A DNA stretch of 64,000 bases from assembly GCA_944389895.1 (NCBI GenBank), contig CALXOA010000074.1, positions 1-64,000 on the forward strand, in the 5' to 3' direction. The stretch is from an uncultured Victivallis sp. (lineage in GTDB: Bacteria; Verrucomicrobiota; Lentisphaeria; Victivallales; Victivallaceae). Under the pieces are notes generated by a model, which was not told the DNA's origin, searched no databases, and saw only the letters and a list, made by a program, of their open reading frames with translations. The position numbers and the translations under genes were made by a program. This document shows, piece after piece, positions 34,348 to 44,157 of this stretch. The stretch's first letter is position 1, and every line of letters starts with the position of its first letter.

Positions 34348-35886
34348 TCAGAGTTCCGGTCGCCGGTAGTTGATGGCCTCAAAAATATGCTCATCTCGAA
34401 TTTCGCCACCACCGGCAAGGTCCGCAATGGTTCGGGCCACCTTCAGAATCCGGTCATAGGCGCGGGGACTGAGTTTGAACCGTGCGATCGCCTGCCGCAG
34501 CAATTGCGCACCGCCGGGGGAGAGACGACAGAACTCCTGAAGTTCCCGGCTTGACAGGCGGGCGTTGCAGTTGACGCCACGTCCCGCAAGGCGTTGCTGC
34601 TGAAGTCTCCGGGCCCGGATCACCCGTTCCCGGATGGTTGCACTCGATTCTCCGTCTGGAGCCGCGAGCAGTTCCTGTTCCGAAAGCTGGCGAACCTCGA
34701 CCTGCAGATCGATCCGGTCAAGCAACGGGCCGGAGAGTTTCTTGTTGTAACGCCGCTTTTCCTCCGGTTTGCAGGTGCAGCCAAGTTCATAAGCCCCGCG
34801 CCCGCAGGGACAGGGATTCATTGCGGCACACAAAATGAATCGGGCTGGGAAGGTACAGCTGCCCGCGGCGCGGCTGACGGTGATGAAGCCATTTTCCAGA
34901 GGCTGCCGGAGAACCTCAAGCACACTGCGTTTGAACTCCGGCAGTTCGTCCAGAAAAAGCACACCGTTGTGAGCAAGACTGATCTCCCCGGGGCGTGGAT
35001 CGCGTCCGCCCCCGATCAGACCGACGTCACTGATCGTGTGATGCGGGGCGCGGAAGGGGCGCCGGTTCAGCAGTGGCCGACCGGTTCCCAGCAATCCGAG
35101 AACACTGTGGATGCGACTGGTTTCAAGAGTCTCCTCCAGCGTCATCGGCGGCAGAATCGTAGCGAGGCGCATGGCAAGCATGCTCTTTCCGGTCCCCGGG
35201 GGACCGCTCATCAGCACATTGTGTCCGCCGGCAGCGGCAATCTCCAGCGCCCGTCGCGCCAGCTTCTGCCCTTTCACTTCGGAAAAATCCGGTTCCCGGC
35301 AATCTTCCGCCGCCAGGTATTCCGTCAGACCGGCGCGGAAGGGAAGTATTCCCCCGTCGAGGATGAATCCGGCTGCCTCGCGGAGGGTTCCCACCGGAAA
35401 AACGGCAAGTTTTTCTCCCGTGGCAAGGGCTGCTTCTTCGGCATTTTCCATGGGAACCAGTAAGGATTCAACTCCGTGCTCCTCTGCCAACCGGGCAGCG
35501 ATCGGCAGAGCTCCCCGCACCGGACGAATCGTTCCATCAAGCGCGAGTTCCCCGATCACCGCAACGGAGTTCAGTTTTTCGCGTGGAACGGCTCCGGTGG
35601 CAGCCAGCATGCCGAGCGCAATCCCGAGGTCAAAACCGCCGCCCTCCTTGCGCAGATCCGCCGGAGCCAGATTGACCACGGTGAACCCCCTTGGAGGCAG
35701 AAAACCGGAACTTGCAATGGCCGAACGCACCCGGTCCCGGCTCTCCTTGACTGCGGCGTCGGGCAAACCGACAATGGAGATCGCTCCATCGGGACCGCCG
35801 GGGCTCGTCCCGGTGGCGTTGACCTCAATTTCAACTGGATAGGCATCAATCCCGATCACCGTTGCGGAACAGATTTTGGCCAGCAC
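34348..35886 (-). CDS. comM: YifB/ComM family Mg-chelatase-like AAA ATPase
   Basis: A 512-residue AAA+ protein linked in other bacteria to branch migration during natural transformation. The N-terminal Lon-protease-like domain (SIVGLPDAAVKESRDRVRSA) is followed by Walker A SGPPGTGKSMLA, the sensor region VLFLDELPEFKRSVLE (Walker B), a four-cysteine zinc-type cluster AMNPCPCGRGAYELGCTC and a C-terminal Mg-chelatase domain. The start is GTG with GGGAGAG about 9 bases upstream. It is the last gene of the rsmD-kinase-comM operon, 21 bases after the kinase gene. Confidence 0.94.
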   Translation of the reverse strand: MLAKICSATVIGIDAYPVEIEVNATGTSPGGPDGAISIVGLPDAAVKESRDRVRSAIASSGFLPPRGFTVVNLAPADLRKEGGGFDLGIALGMLAATGAVPREKLNSVAVIGELALDGTIRPVRGALPIAARLAEEHGVESLLVPMENAEEAALATGEKLAVFPVGTLREAAGFILDGGILPFRAGLTEYLAAEDCREPDFSEVKGQKLARRALEIAAAGGHNVLMSGPPGTGKSMLAMRLATILPPMTLEETLETSRIHSVLGLLGTGRPLLNRRPFRAPHHTISDVGLIGGGRDPRPGEISLAHNGVLFLDELPEFKRSVLEVLRQPLENGFITVSRAAGSCTFPARFILCAAMNPCPCGRGAYELGCTCKPEEKRRYNKKLSGPLLDRIDLQVEVRQLSEQELLAAPDGESSATIRERVIRARRLQQQRLAGRGVNCNARLSSRELQEFCRLSPGGAQLLRQAIARFKLSPRAYDRILKVARTIADLAGGGEIRDEHIFEAINYRRPEL

Positions 35887-35907
35887 CTTTCGCTCTCCCG
35901 ATTGTTC

Positions 35908-36978
35908 TTATTTGGAAATCATTCCGGCAATCCGGTCGTAATCACGCAGCAACGGTCGACCAAACCGGTCGGCGCTCCATGCGGCATCTTCCTCGGGACA
36001 CCCCAGCACTCGCAGACGCTCCGGAAGCTCTTCTGGAATCTCTGAGCAGGGGAGGGGAGCCGCAACCGGTTCAAGCCAGAGTATTCCGGCATTCCGATCG
36101 AGGGCGGCGACCCGACGATGCGGTATCGCGGCGAGCTGCAGAAAAAAATGAGCCAGAAACAGATTTTCCGCCATCAGCGGCTCCTCCCGGCGGATTTCGC
36201 AGCCCTCCAGGGGCAGCAGTTCACGAACCTGATCCACACTCCGGAGCAGATTCCCTTCCGAACGAGTGAATTTCGGATATCCCCCGAGAATCTGCTCACG
36301 TCTCCGGGGCCATTCGTGATGAAGGCGCGCCGCCTCGCGACGCAGCGCCCGTTCGTAAAAAACTCCGGCGTCGGCAACCCCGTATTCAGAAAGAAAATGC
36401 AGCATCGTCTTCCGATCGAGGCAGGTACGCAGCTCCATCCCGATCCGTTCCTGGCGGTAGCGCCGGAACAGCCTGTCGAAGAGAGTCATGGTTCTGACTC
36501 CATAGACATCCACCAGTGCGAACTCACCGGTGGAACGGGAGATCAGAATGTTGCCTGCATGAAAATCCGGGTGAAAGAAACCGGAATGGAGAAAGGCAGA
36601 GATGAAGTCAGCATAACGTTTCAGGAACGGCCCCGGATCGTCGCCGCCGGATTCAAAGCGCCGGTAGAAGTATTCCGCAACAGATTCCGACTGCGGCCAC
36701 GCTTCCGTGATCAGGAGCGTTCCCGCGGCGGATTCTCCGCAGGCAAGATAATTGACCACCGGGATCCCGGCATCGCGCAAATGTTGAAAACTGCGCCACT
36801 CCCGGCGGGCACGCCCTGACTTGCGGCGATCATATTTGAAATAGAATGTATCACGGCGCATCACGGTTCTGACCGGATTTGATTTTACCTCAACTGCCTG
36901 ATTCATCAGTTGTTCCGGTGTGTCGCCGAGCCGCTTTCTGGCCGTTTCATCGGCCCATAGATACGTCCATTGCGTCAT
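35908..36978 (-). CDS. Lipopolysaccharide kinase-like protein (KdkA/InaA/RIO fold)
   Basis: A 356-residue kinase-fold protein. The N-lobe has FYFKYDRRKSGRARREWRSFQHL with the likely ATP-binding Lys and Glu. The catalytic loop is GFFHPDFHAGNILIS, and the metal-binding motif is ALVDVYGVR, in place of the usual DFG-like DFD. This matches the KdkA/WaaP/InaA lipopolysaccharide kinase clan, which phosphorylates Kdo or heptose in the LPS inner core. The start ATG 36978 overlaps the rsmD stop as ATGA, with GAGG at 7 bases; the open frame to 37212 lies within rsmD. Confidence 0.82.
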   Translation of the reverse strand: MTQWTYLWADETARKRLGDTPEQLMNQAVEVKSNPVRTVMRRDTFYFKYDRRKSGRARREWRSFQHLRDAGIPVVNYLACGESAAGTLLITEAWPQSESVAEYFYRRFESGGDDPGPFLKRYADFISAFLHSGFFHPDFHAGNILISRSTGEFALVDVYGVRTMTLFDRLFRRYRQERIGMELRTCLDRKTMLHFLSEYGVADAGVFYERALRREAARLHHEWPRRREQILGGYPKFTRSEGNLLRSVDQVRELLPLEGCEIRREEPLMAENLFLAHFFLQLAAIPHRRVAALDRNAGILWLEPVAAPLPCSEIPEELPERLRVLGCPEEDAAWSADRFGRPLLRDYDRIAGMISK

Positions 36979-37547
36979 GGAAGAACCTCGCCGAGCAGAA
37001 AATTCGCACCACCGAACTGCCGGACCGATTCTCCGGCCAGAAAGCCGGATTTCAGGAACGGCCCGATTCCGCCCGGGGCATCCGGCAGTTCCCAGATCAA
37101 TCGCGCTCCGGCATACTGTTTCCGGAAGGCTCCATTCCCGAGAATTTCCCTGAAGATCCGCACAGAATCCGCATACGGCGGATCGGCGAAGATCAGATCC
37201 GCCGCCGGACAACGTCCGAGCCAGGTATGCACGGATTCCACACCGGCAGGAATTACTGCAAACGCGGTCTGCACTCCTGTTTTTCGGATTCCGGAGATGT
37301 TTGCCTCAATCGCATCGATATGACGGGGATTGTTTTCAACCAGTGCAACGGAAGCCGCTCCCCGGCTGGCGGCCTCCAGCCCGAGCGCACCGCTGCCGGC
37401 ACAGAGATCGAGAACATCCGCATCGATCACGGCCGGGCCGATACTGTCGAAAAGCGCTTTACGCGAGCGCCCTGCAGTCGGCCGAACCGCCATCCCGGCA
37501 GGAACCGTCAGCTCCATGTTTCGTGCAATTCCGGCGATGATCCGCAT
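36975..37547 (-). CDS. rsmD: 16S rRNA (guanine(966)-N(2))-methyltransferase RsmD
   Basis: SAM-dependent methyltransferase of 190 residues. MRIIAGIARNMEL start, RPTAGRSRKALFDSI (the family RPT-x-R-x-R-EALF block), SAM motif VLDLCAGSGALGLEAASRGA and catalytic LIFADPPY. First gene of the operon with the LPS-type kinase and comM. Confidence 0.95.
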   Translation of the reverse strand: MRIIAGIARNMELTVPAGMAVRPTAGRSRKALFDSIGPAVIDADVLDLCAGSGALGLEAASRGAASVALVENNPRHIDAIEANISGIRKTGVQTAFAVIPAGVESVHTWLGRCPAADLIFADPPYADSVRIFREILGNGAFRKQYAGARLIWELPDAPGGIGPFLKSGFLAGESVRQFGGANFLLGEVLP

Positions 37548-37581
37548 AAAAGTTCCCCGATTTCAAAGTACGTCTGTCAGG

Positions 37582-37618
37582 AAAAAGAGTGGGGAGAATA
37601 GCTTCATCAGCACTCCCC
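37582..37618 (-). terminator. Probable terminator of guaA
   Basis: GGGGAG/CTCCCC stem (37591-37596 and 37613-37618) with a long loop, then ACTC and five T on the minus strand. It lies 25 bases past the guaA stop. Confidence 0.45.
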
Positions 37619-37642
37619 GATTCCGGCGCAGAAGCCGCCGGA

Positions 37643-39184
37643 TCACTCCCATTCGATTGTCCCCGGCGGCTTGCTGGTGATGTCGTAGACGACACGATTC
37701 ACACCGTTGACTTCGTTAATGATACGTGATGAAATACGCCCGAGCAGATCGTAAGGCAGTTGCACCCAGTCCGCAGTCATGCCGTCTGTACTCTCAACCG
37801 CCCGCAGCGCAATGACGTAGTCGTAAGTTCGTTCGTCCCCCATCACCCCGACACTGCGGATCGGCAGAAATACCGCGAAGGTCTGCCAGATGCTGTAATA
37901 GAGTCCCGCCTTCTTGATTTCATCGACCACAATTTCATCTGCGTCTTTCAGAATACCGAGGGTTCGGCGGCTGATCGCGCCGAGATGCCGCACCGCGAGT
38001 CCCGGGCCGGGGAAGGGCTGCCGCATGACGACATCCTCCGGGAGCCCGAGCTGACGCCCCACTTCGCGGACTTCATCCTTGAAGAGCCGGCTCAGCGGTT
38101 CGAGCAGTTGAAATTTCATTTTTTCGGGAAGTCCGCCGACGTTGTGATGGCTCTTAATCATGGCCGACGGGTTTCCGTCGATGGGAACACTTTCGATCAC
38201 ATCAGGATACGTGGTTCCCTGTGCGAGGAACCGGGCATTTTCAATTTTTGCTGAAGCATCATCAAAAACAGCGACAAATTCATTGCCGATGATCTTGCGC
38301 TTCTTTTCAGGCTCTTCGACTCCGGCGAGTTTATCGAGAAAACGATCCGTGGCGTCAATGTAGATAAGCTGCATCTGGAAATTACGTCCGAACAGGTCAC
38401 GGACCCTTTGTGCCTCATTTTTGCGCAGCAACCCGTTATTGACGAAAATACAGTGGAGCTGACGGCCGATCGCCTTGTGAATCAGCGCTGCGGCGACAGA
38501 GGAATCGACTCCTCCGGAAAGACCGAGAATCACATTGGAATCCCCGACCTTTTCCCGGATTTCACGTATCTGCTGCTCGATGAAGGACTCCATCGTCCAG
38601 TCTCCGGAGCAGCCGCAGATCCGACGGCAGAAATTGCCGAGAATATCACGACCGCAGGGCGTGTGAACCACTTCTGGGTGAAACTGAATCCCGTAGAGTT
38701 TTCGCCCTCCCAGCCGCACAGCACAATACTCGGTATTGCCGCTTGAACCGAGAATCTCGAATCCCCCCTCCGGCATCCGGGTCACCTTGTCGCCATGAGA
38801 CATCCAGACCTGAATCTCGCCGGGAAGTCCATCGAAAAGGTCCCCGCTGCGCTCGATTTTCAGCATTGCCTTACCATATTCCCGCGCTTTGCCGCGGGTG
38901 ATCTCGCCGCCGAGGGTATGAATCATCAGCTGCAATCCGTAACAGATGCCGAGTATCGGAATCCCCAGGTCAAAAATGGCCGGATCGCATTTGGGGGCAT
39001 GGTCGGCATATACGCTCGATGGCCCGCCGGAAAGGATGATCCCCCGGGGATTTTCTTCCCGGAGCACCGCGGCGGACGTATTGTACGGCATGATTTTGCT
39101 GTACACGTTGCATTCGCGTACCCGTCTGGCGATCAGTTGACTGTACTGAGACCCGAAATCGAGCACGATGATGGTTTCACTCAT
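37643..39184 (-). CDS. guaA: GMP synthase (glutamine-hydrolysing)
   Basis: Converts XMP to GMP with glutamine and ATP. The class I glutamine amidotransferase domain has the nucleophile Cys81 in GICYGLQLM and the His/Glu pair in [11 protein letters not shown]. The ATP pyrophosphatase P-loop is [17 protein letters not shown]. It ends KPPGTIEWE as in other GuaA. 513 residues from the ATG at 39184, family length; the frame is open to 39268. It is transcribed alone. Confidence 0.97.
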   Translation of the reverse strand: MSETIIVLDFGSQYSQLIARRVRECNVYSKIMPYNTSAAVLREENPRGIILSGGPSSVYADHAPKCDPAIFDLGIPILGICYGLQLMIHTLGGEITRGKAREYGKAMLKIERSGDLFDGLPGEIQVWMSHGDKVTRMPEGGFEILGSSGNTEYCAVRLGGRKLYGIQFHPEVVHTPCGRDILGNFCRRICGCSGDWTMESFIEQQIREIREKVGDSNVILGLSGGVDSSVAAALIHKAIGRQLHCIFVNNGLLRKNEAQRVRDLFGRNFQMQLIYIDATDRFLDKLAGVEEPEKKRKIIGNEFVAVFDDASAKIENARFLAQGTTYPDVIESVPIDGNPSAMIKSHHNVGGLPEKMKFQLLEPLSRLFKDEVREVGRQLGLPEDVVMRQPFPGPGLAVRHLGAISRRTLGILKDADEIVVDEIKKAGLYYSIWQTFAVFLPIRSVGVMGDERTYDYVIALRAVESTDGMTADWVQLPYDLLGRISSRIINEVNGVNRVVYDITSKPPGTIEWE

Positions 39185-39238
39185 CTTGACTTCCGTGTGG
39201 TTTGAAAAACTTGATCTGATTAAACGGTAATATAGCAC

Positions 39239-39261
39239 AAAAAACCCCTTTTTTAAAGGGG
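39239..39261 (-). terminator. Terminator-like hairpin upstream of guaA
   Basis: On the minus strand CCCCTTT/AAAGGGG with a three-base loop is followed by six T, 55 bases before the guaA start codon. As no minus-strand gene lies upstream, it would either block antisense read-through from the opposite direction or act as an attenuator in a guaA leader. No purine riboswitch core is seen. Confidence 0.4.
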
Positions 39262-39346
39262 AAAACACTTTAAATTTGCACCTTTTGAGTTAAGTTAATA
39301 GTACTCGGAAAACAATCCGCCAGCGGGAAATTCAGTGGTGAACCCC

Positions 39347-40477
39347 ATGAAAAAGTTTGATATTGAAGCGTTTGACCCGAATATGGCTCCCGGCGCGACA
39401 CGTGACGGAAATCTGATCTGGCTGCCGCCTGATACTCCTCCCATGCGGCTCGACGGATTTGCCTTCAGGCGGCCGGGCGGTCCGTTCCGCCGTCTTGACT
39501 TTGATCCCGGTTTACCCGAGGCGATCAATGCCCTGGCGGGACATACGGCCGGAGGCATGCTTTCATTTCGTTCCGACACGCTCACGATCCGGATCCGCGC
39601 GACCCTTGAAAAGCCGGCCCGCATGGATCATATGCCGATGACCGGCGCAGCAGGTTTTGATCTCTATATGGGAGCTCCCGGCAATCGCCGCTTTGTAGGA
39701 GTGACCCGTTTTGAGATCAACGCCGAATCCTATGAGGCTGAAATTTTCTGCCATGAGCGTCGCGAAGTGCGGGAGTTTCAACTCAATTTTCCGCTTTACA
39801 GCGGTATCTGCGCATTGGAAATAGGAGTTGACGCCGACGCAAAGCTGTTTCCTCCATCCCCCTGGAATGATGATCGGCCGATCGTCTATTACGGAAGTTC
39901 CATTGCGCAGGGGGGATGTGCGTCGCGTCCCGGTTCGGCACACACCGTCCAGTTGAGCAGGCGTTTCAATCTCCCGGTATTGAATTTCGGTTTTTCCGGC
40001 AGCGGGAAGGGGGAACCGGCGGTAATTGAAAAGCTTGCCTCCATCGAAAATCCACGGCTTTTCATTCTCGACTATGAGCCGAATGCCGGGTTGGATGGGA
40101 TCAGGGCGACACTCTCCGCCGCGCTTGATCTGCTGCGACACCGACATCCGCGGGTTCCCGTTGTGGTTCTCTCTGCCCAGCGCTGGATCCGGGAACTGGT
40201 GATTCTGGGGAGAGCAGATCAGCGTTGCGCCGATCCACTGGAGGCAATTCGTTTCCAGCAAGATCAGGTTGAGAGGCGTCGGCGGGCCGGAGATCGCGGG
40301 GTCCACTTCCTCGACGGCAGTGGATTGCTCGGGGTGGACTGGTATGAGTGTACCGTGGACGGCTGCCATCCGACAGATCTTGGATTCCGGCGCATCGCCG
40401 ATTTCCTGGAGCCGGAACTGCGCCGGATCCTGAATGAAACCCAGACGGAAATACATGGAATCTCAGAAAATGAGTGA
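39347..40477 (+). CDS. SGNH/GDSL-type hydrolase with N-terminal beta-sandwich
   Basis: A 376-residue protein. Residues 1-165 look like the beta-sandwich that precedes SGNH domains in this subfamily. The hydrolase part shows IVYYGSSIAQGG (block I Ser), NFGFSGSGKGE (blocks with Gly and Asn) and DGCHPTDLGFRRIADFL (catalytic Asp and His). Likely an esterase removing acyl groups from sugars. No signal peptide. The ATG at 39347 is preferred to the GTG at 39335. It overlaps prmA by 8 bases. Confidence 0.85.
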   Translation: MKKFDIEAFDPNMAPGATRDGNLIWLPPDTPPMRLDGFAFRRPGGPFRRLDFDPGLPEAINALAGHTAGGMLSFRSDTLTIRIRATLEKPARMDHMPMTGAAGFDLYMGAPGNRRFVGVTRFEINAESYEAEIFCHERREVREFQLNFPLYSGICALEIGVDADAKLFPPSPWNDDRPIVYYGSSIAQGGCASRPGSAHTVQLSRRFNLPVLNFGFSGSGKGEPAVIEKLASIENPRLFILDYEPNAGLDGIRATLSAALDLLRHRHPRVPVVVLSAQRWIRELVILGRADQRCADPLEAIRFQQDQVERRRRAGDRGVHFLDGSGLLGVDWYECTVDGCHPTDLGFRRIADFLEPELRRILNETQTEIHGISENE

Positions 40478-41366
40478 TGAACTTCTCTATTGTGTCAGAG
40501 TGAACGACAACTCCGATGGCTTCGAGCTGGCGGCCGAAATGCTTGCTGCTCTGGATCTTCAATTCAGCAGCTGGGAGGATCGCGAGAACCATCGGGTGAT
40601 CCATACCGCATATGCCCTTACGCAGGAAGAGGGAAGAAACAATCTCGAGCGCATCCGTAAAGCGGTTGCCGATTGGACACCGCTCGGCCTCAACGTCGGC
40701 GAAATCGAATTTTTTGAGATGAAAAAAGAGGATTGGTCCGAAGCCTGGAAGAAATATTTCAAACTGATTCCGATCTCCGATCGCCTGATCATTCGGCCGA
40801 GCTGGCTGGAGTGTGTCCCGAAACCGGGTCAGAAGGTATTGCAGATCGATCCCGGAATGACTTTCGGAACGGGACAGCACGCAACGACTCTGTTCTGTCT
40901 GAAGATGATTGATCGCTTCTCTGCAGATCCGGAAGTCGAAAGTCTGCTCGATGCCGGTTGCGGCTCCGGAATCCTCTCGATCGCCGGCGCGCTTCTCGGA
41001 TATCAGCCGGTTGACGCCTTCGATTACGATCCTGATGCCGTCGCGGTTACGCGGGAGAACCTTGCCCGTAACGGGATTGCGGGAGTCGAACCCGCGTGCG
41101 CCGATGCCGCCGACTATCCCGGGCGACCGGAAAAATATGACCTGGTTTGCGCCAATATTCTCGGTCACCTGCTGAAGGCCTATCGCAACAATATCGCTTC
41201 CTGGGTACGTCCCGGCGGCTACCTGGCATTGGCCGGCATTCTGGATCGGGAGTTCGACGGGGTGAGCCGTGCCTTCACCGAAATCGGTTTTGAAGAACTG
41301 GAGCGCGAAACATTGAAGGAGTGGACCAGCGGACTTTTCCGCAAACGCTCCTCCGATCAGTTCTGA
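40470..41366 (+). CDS. prmA: Ribosomal protein L11 methyltransferase
   Basis: SAM-dependent trimethylation of ribosomal protein L11. The PrmA signature LQIDPGMTFGTGQHATT is followed by SAM motif I LLDAGCGSGILSIAGALLG and the NPPY-like LVCANILGHLL. 298 residues from ATG 40470, which overlaps the hydrolase stop; in-frame ATGs at 40455 and 40434 (inside the hydrolase gene) are less likely. It overlaps the convergent permease gene by 10 bases. Confidence 0.92.
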   Translation: MSDELLYCVRVNDNSDGFELAAEMLAALDLQFSSWEDRENHRVIHTAYALTQEEGRNNLERIRKAVADWTPLGLNVGEIEFFEMKKEDWSEAWKKYFKLIPISDRLIIRPSWLECVPKPGQKVLQIDPGMTFGTGQHATTLFCLKMIDRFSADPEVESLLDAGCGSGILSIAGALLGYQPVDAFDYDPDAVAVTRENLARNGIAGVEPACADAADYPGRPEKYDLVCANILGHLLKAYRNNIASWVRPGGYLALAGILDREFDGVSRAFTEIGFEELERETLKEWTSGLFRKRSSDQF

Positions 41367-42280
41367 CGCGGATCAAGCGCATCGCGTAATGCGTCGCCAA
41401 GGACGTTGAGAGCCAGGACCAGGAGAAACATGAAGCCTGTGGCGGTGGCGATCTCCCACCAGATTCCACGCCACAATCGTTCCTGCCCGTCGGAGATCAT
41501 CACTCCCCAGCTCGGCGCAGTCTGAACTCCGAACCCGAGATAGCTGACGATCACTTCAAGCATGATCGCTCCCGCGAAGGAGAGTGTGAAGTAGATGATC
41601 ACCAGATGAAATACATTCGGCAGAATATGGCGGAAGATGATCACCGGCGAGCTGACCCCCGCCACGCGGGCGGCCGCCACATAGGGCATTTCGCGCAGAC
41701 GCATCGTTTCCCCACGCACGACCCGGCAGAGTGTTACCCAGCCGGTGACGCCGATTGCGAAGTAGACGGCCAGCATCCCCGGCTCCGCCCGCAGCACGGT
41801 ACCGAACAGTTCCGCCGGAATCATCAGGCAGGGAGAGAGAAAATTGCGCGACACAAGAAGGGCAAACGCCAGGATGAAGAGCAGCGTCGGCATGGAGGCG
41901 AAGGTACTGTACGCCCATACCACCCAGTCATCCAGCCTGCCGCCGTAAAAGCCGGCCACAGCGCCGAGAGCAACCCCGATCAGAGCCGAGATCACGCTGG
42001 CAATCACACCGACCTTGACCGCGGTCGCACTGCCGGCAACGGCCCGGAGCAACACGTCGCGTCCCTGGTAATCGGTACCGCACCAATGCCGGGGGGAGGG
42101 GGGGGCGTAACGGGCCGCTTCATCGACGACCTGGTAGATCGGCGTCATACTTTTCCATTCACAGAAGATCGTGTATACTTCCGTACCGAAAGCGATCAGC
42201 ACATAGAGTGCGACCACGGCAAGAGAAATCATCCCGAGCCGGTTGTGTCGCAGCTTCTCCCATGCCGTCGCATACCTCAT
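41357..42280 (-). CDS. Oligopeptide-type ABC transporter permease (DppC/OppC family), orphan
   Basis: A 307-residue inner-membrane permease with six hydrophobic segments. The N-terminal OppC signature HWCGTDYQGRDVLLR and the EAA loop in MPYVAAARVAGVSSPVIIFRHILPN identify a DppC/OppC subunit. The expected partners (OppA, OppB, OppD, OppF) are absent on both sides; it is coupled instead to mnmG by an ATGA overlap, with AGGAGAG ahead of its ATG. It must assemble with subunits encoded elsewhere. Confidence 0.9.
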   Translation of the reverse strand: MRYATAWEKLRHNRLGMISLAVVALYVLIAFGTEVYTIFCEWKSMTPIYQVVDEAARYAPPSPRHWCGTDYQGRDVLLRAVAGSATAVKVGVIASVISALIGVALGAVAGFYGGRLDDWVVWAYSTFASMPTLLFILAFALLVSRNFLSPCLMIPAELFGTVLRAEPGMLAVYFAIGVTGWVTLCRVVRGETMRLREMPYVAAARVAGVSSPVIIFRHILPNVFHLVIIYFTLSFAGAIMLEVIVSYLGFGVQTAPSWGVMISDGQERLWRGIWWEIATATGFMFLLVLALNVLGDALRDALDPRQN

Positions 42281-44157
42281 CGGGACTCTCCTTTTGCGGC
42301 ACGGCGCATCAGACAGACCTGCAAAAGTGCTATATCCGAAGGAGTTACCCCATCAATCCGTCCTGCCTGAGCCAACGTGGTCGGGCGGATCTTCTCCAAT
42401 TTCTGGCGGGATTCATTGCCGAGCCCGCTGATGCGCCCATAATCGATGTCGGCGGGGATGGGCCAGTTTTCAAGTTTGCGCAGTTTTTCGATTTCCGCCG
42501 CTTCCCTCTGAAGATATCCATCATAACGAGCCTCCACCAGAACCTCGCGCCAGACGCGCCGGCCGAGTCGGTTGTCGGGCAGGGGAGGGAACATTGCCGC
42601 AGGGAAGGGGATGGCTTCGGAGGCGTGCTCCAGCGGTGTATTTTCCTCGAGATCTTTCAGATGAACCAGCAGCGGCTTGCCGGCATGGCGTTTTTCCCGG
42701 AGCTCGCATAGTGTGGATGTCAGGAGCTTCCGGTATTCCTGGAAGCGGTCAAATTTCTTTTGCGGCAACAGGTTGTTCCGCCAGGCCCATTCGCAGAGCC
42801 GCAGGTCGGCATTGTCCTGTCGCAGCACCAGTCGATATTCTGCGCGGCTGGTGAAAAGCCGATAGGGTTCGACAATCTCCTTTGTCGTCAGATCGTCGAT
42901 CATTACTCCGATGTAACTCTGATCCCGGCCGAGTTCACACAAAGACCTGCCTGCTGCCGTGCGGGCGGCGTTGAGTCCGGCCAGAAGCCCCTGTCCGGCG
43001 GCTTCCTCATAACCGCTGGTACCATTGATCTGTCCGGCGGCGAAAAGGTTGCGATATCTCTTGATGCGAAGTGTCCGCTCCAGTTGCTCGGGTGGGAGGA
43101 AGTCATATTCGATCGCATAGGCATAGCGTGAAATCACTGCGTTTTCCAACCCTGGAACCGAATGGATCATCTCCCGCTGCACTTCCGGCGGCAGGCTGGT
43201 GGAGATGCCATTGATGTAATATTCCCGGGTCTGCGCTCCCTCCGGCTCCAGAAACAGCAGATGGCGGGGATGATGGGGGAAGCGAACCACCTTGTCCTCA
43301 AAAGATGGGCAATAACGCGTACCGATTCCCTTGATGACGCCTTGATACATTGGAGAAAACTGAAGGTTGCGTCGGACGATTTCCGCAGTCGCATCAGTGG
43401 AATAGACCTGATAACAGGGCAGGTCGTGCCTCGCGGCTTCCGGCAGGGCAGGGCGGAGATCGGGATCCCAGCAGCTGAATTGTTCCTCGCACTGTTCCGC
43501 CGCCTGAAGTTGCATCGCGGAAAAATCGATCGTTTTGGCGAGAATGCGGGGAGGGGTTCCGGTCTTGAGCCGCCCGAGTTTCAACCCCAACTGCCCGGCA
43601 AGAGCGCCGGAGAGAGAGCCTGCAGGGAAATCCCCTGCCCGCCCTCCCGGGAAATTACGCAATCCGTAATGAAGTCTGCCGTTCAAAAAGGTACCGGTGG
43701 TGAGCACGACAGCCCGGCAGGAGATACGATCTCCAAACTGATTTTCAATACCGACAATCTCTTCATTTTCAACGAGAAAACCGGTCACTTCAGCCTGAAG
43801 GATATCAAGATTCGGCATCTCTTCCAGCCACAGTTTCATCCCCCGCTGGTAGTTGACTTTATCACATTGGGAACGGGGAGACCAGACTGCAGGTCCCTTG
43901 GTTCTGTTGAGCATCCGGAACTGGATGGTCGCCGCATCGGTCACGATCCCCTGGACACCCCCCATCGCATCGATTTCACGAACCACCTGGCCCTTGGCGA
44001 TACCACCGATCGCCGGATTGCAGCTCATCTGGGCGATATGATCCAGATTCAACGTAACCAGCAGCACGGTCGCGCCCGCCCGGGCCGCCGCCATGGCTGC
44101 TTCGCAACCTGCATGACCGGCGCCGATGACCGCGACATCGTAAGATTTCATCATCAT
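42277..44157 (-). CDS. mnmG: tRNA uridine-5-carboxymethylaminomethyl modification enzyme MnmG
   Basis: FAD-dependent enzyme that, with MnmE, modifies U34 of several tRNAs. FAD motif YDVAVIGAGHAGCEAA, the GidA signature MSCNPAIGGIAKGQ, the second signature GLRNFPGGRAGDFP...LKTGTPPR, and a C-terminal GidA-associated helical domain. About 626 residues, as usual. Three ATGs in a row (44157, 44154, 44151) can be the start. It is followed, with a 4-base overlap, by the orphan permease. Confidence 0.96.
   Translation of the reverse strand: MMMKSYDVAVIGAGHAGCEAAMAAARAGATVLLVTLNLDHIAQMSCNPAIGGIAKGQVVREIDAMGGVQGIVTDAATIQFRMLNRTKGPAVWSPRSQCDKVNYQRGMKLWLEEMPNLDILQAEVTGFLVENEEIVGIENQFGDRISCRAVVLTTGTFLNGRLHYGLRNFPGGRAGDFPAGSLSGALAGQLGLKLGRLKTGTPPRILAKTIDFSAMQLQAAEQCEEQFSCWDPDLRPALPEAARHDLPCYQVYSTDATAEIVRRNLQFSPMYQGVIKGIGTRYCPSFEDKVVRFPHHPRHLLFLEPEGAQTREYYINGISTSLPPEVQREMIHSVPGLENAVISRYAYAIEYDFLPPEQLERTLRIKRYRNLFAAGQINGTSGYEEAAGQGLLAGLNAARTAAGRSLCELGRDQSYIGVMIDDLTTKEIVEPYRLFTSRAEYRLVLRQDNADLRLCEWAWRNNLLPQKKFDRFQEYRKLLTSTLCELREKRHAGKPLLVHLKDLEENTPLEHASEAIPFPAAMFPPLPDNRLGRRVWREVLVEARYDGYLQREAAEIEKLRKLENWPIPADIDYGRISGLGNESRQKLEKIRPTTLAQAGRIDGVTPSDIALLQVCLMRRAAKGESR

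Noticed and set aside
39185..39346. Purine riboswitch before guaA
   Set aside because: The three-way-junction core bases of the purine aptamer are not found; only a terminator-like hairpin is present.
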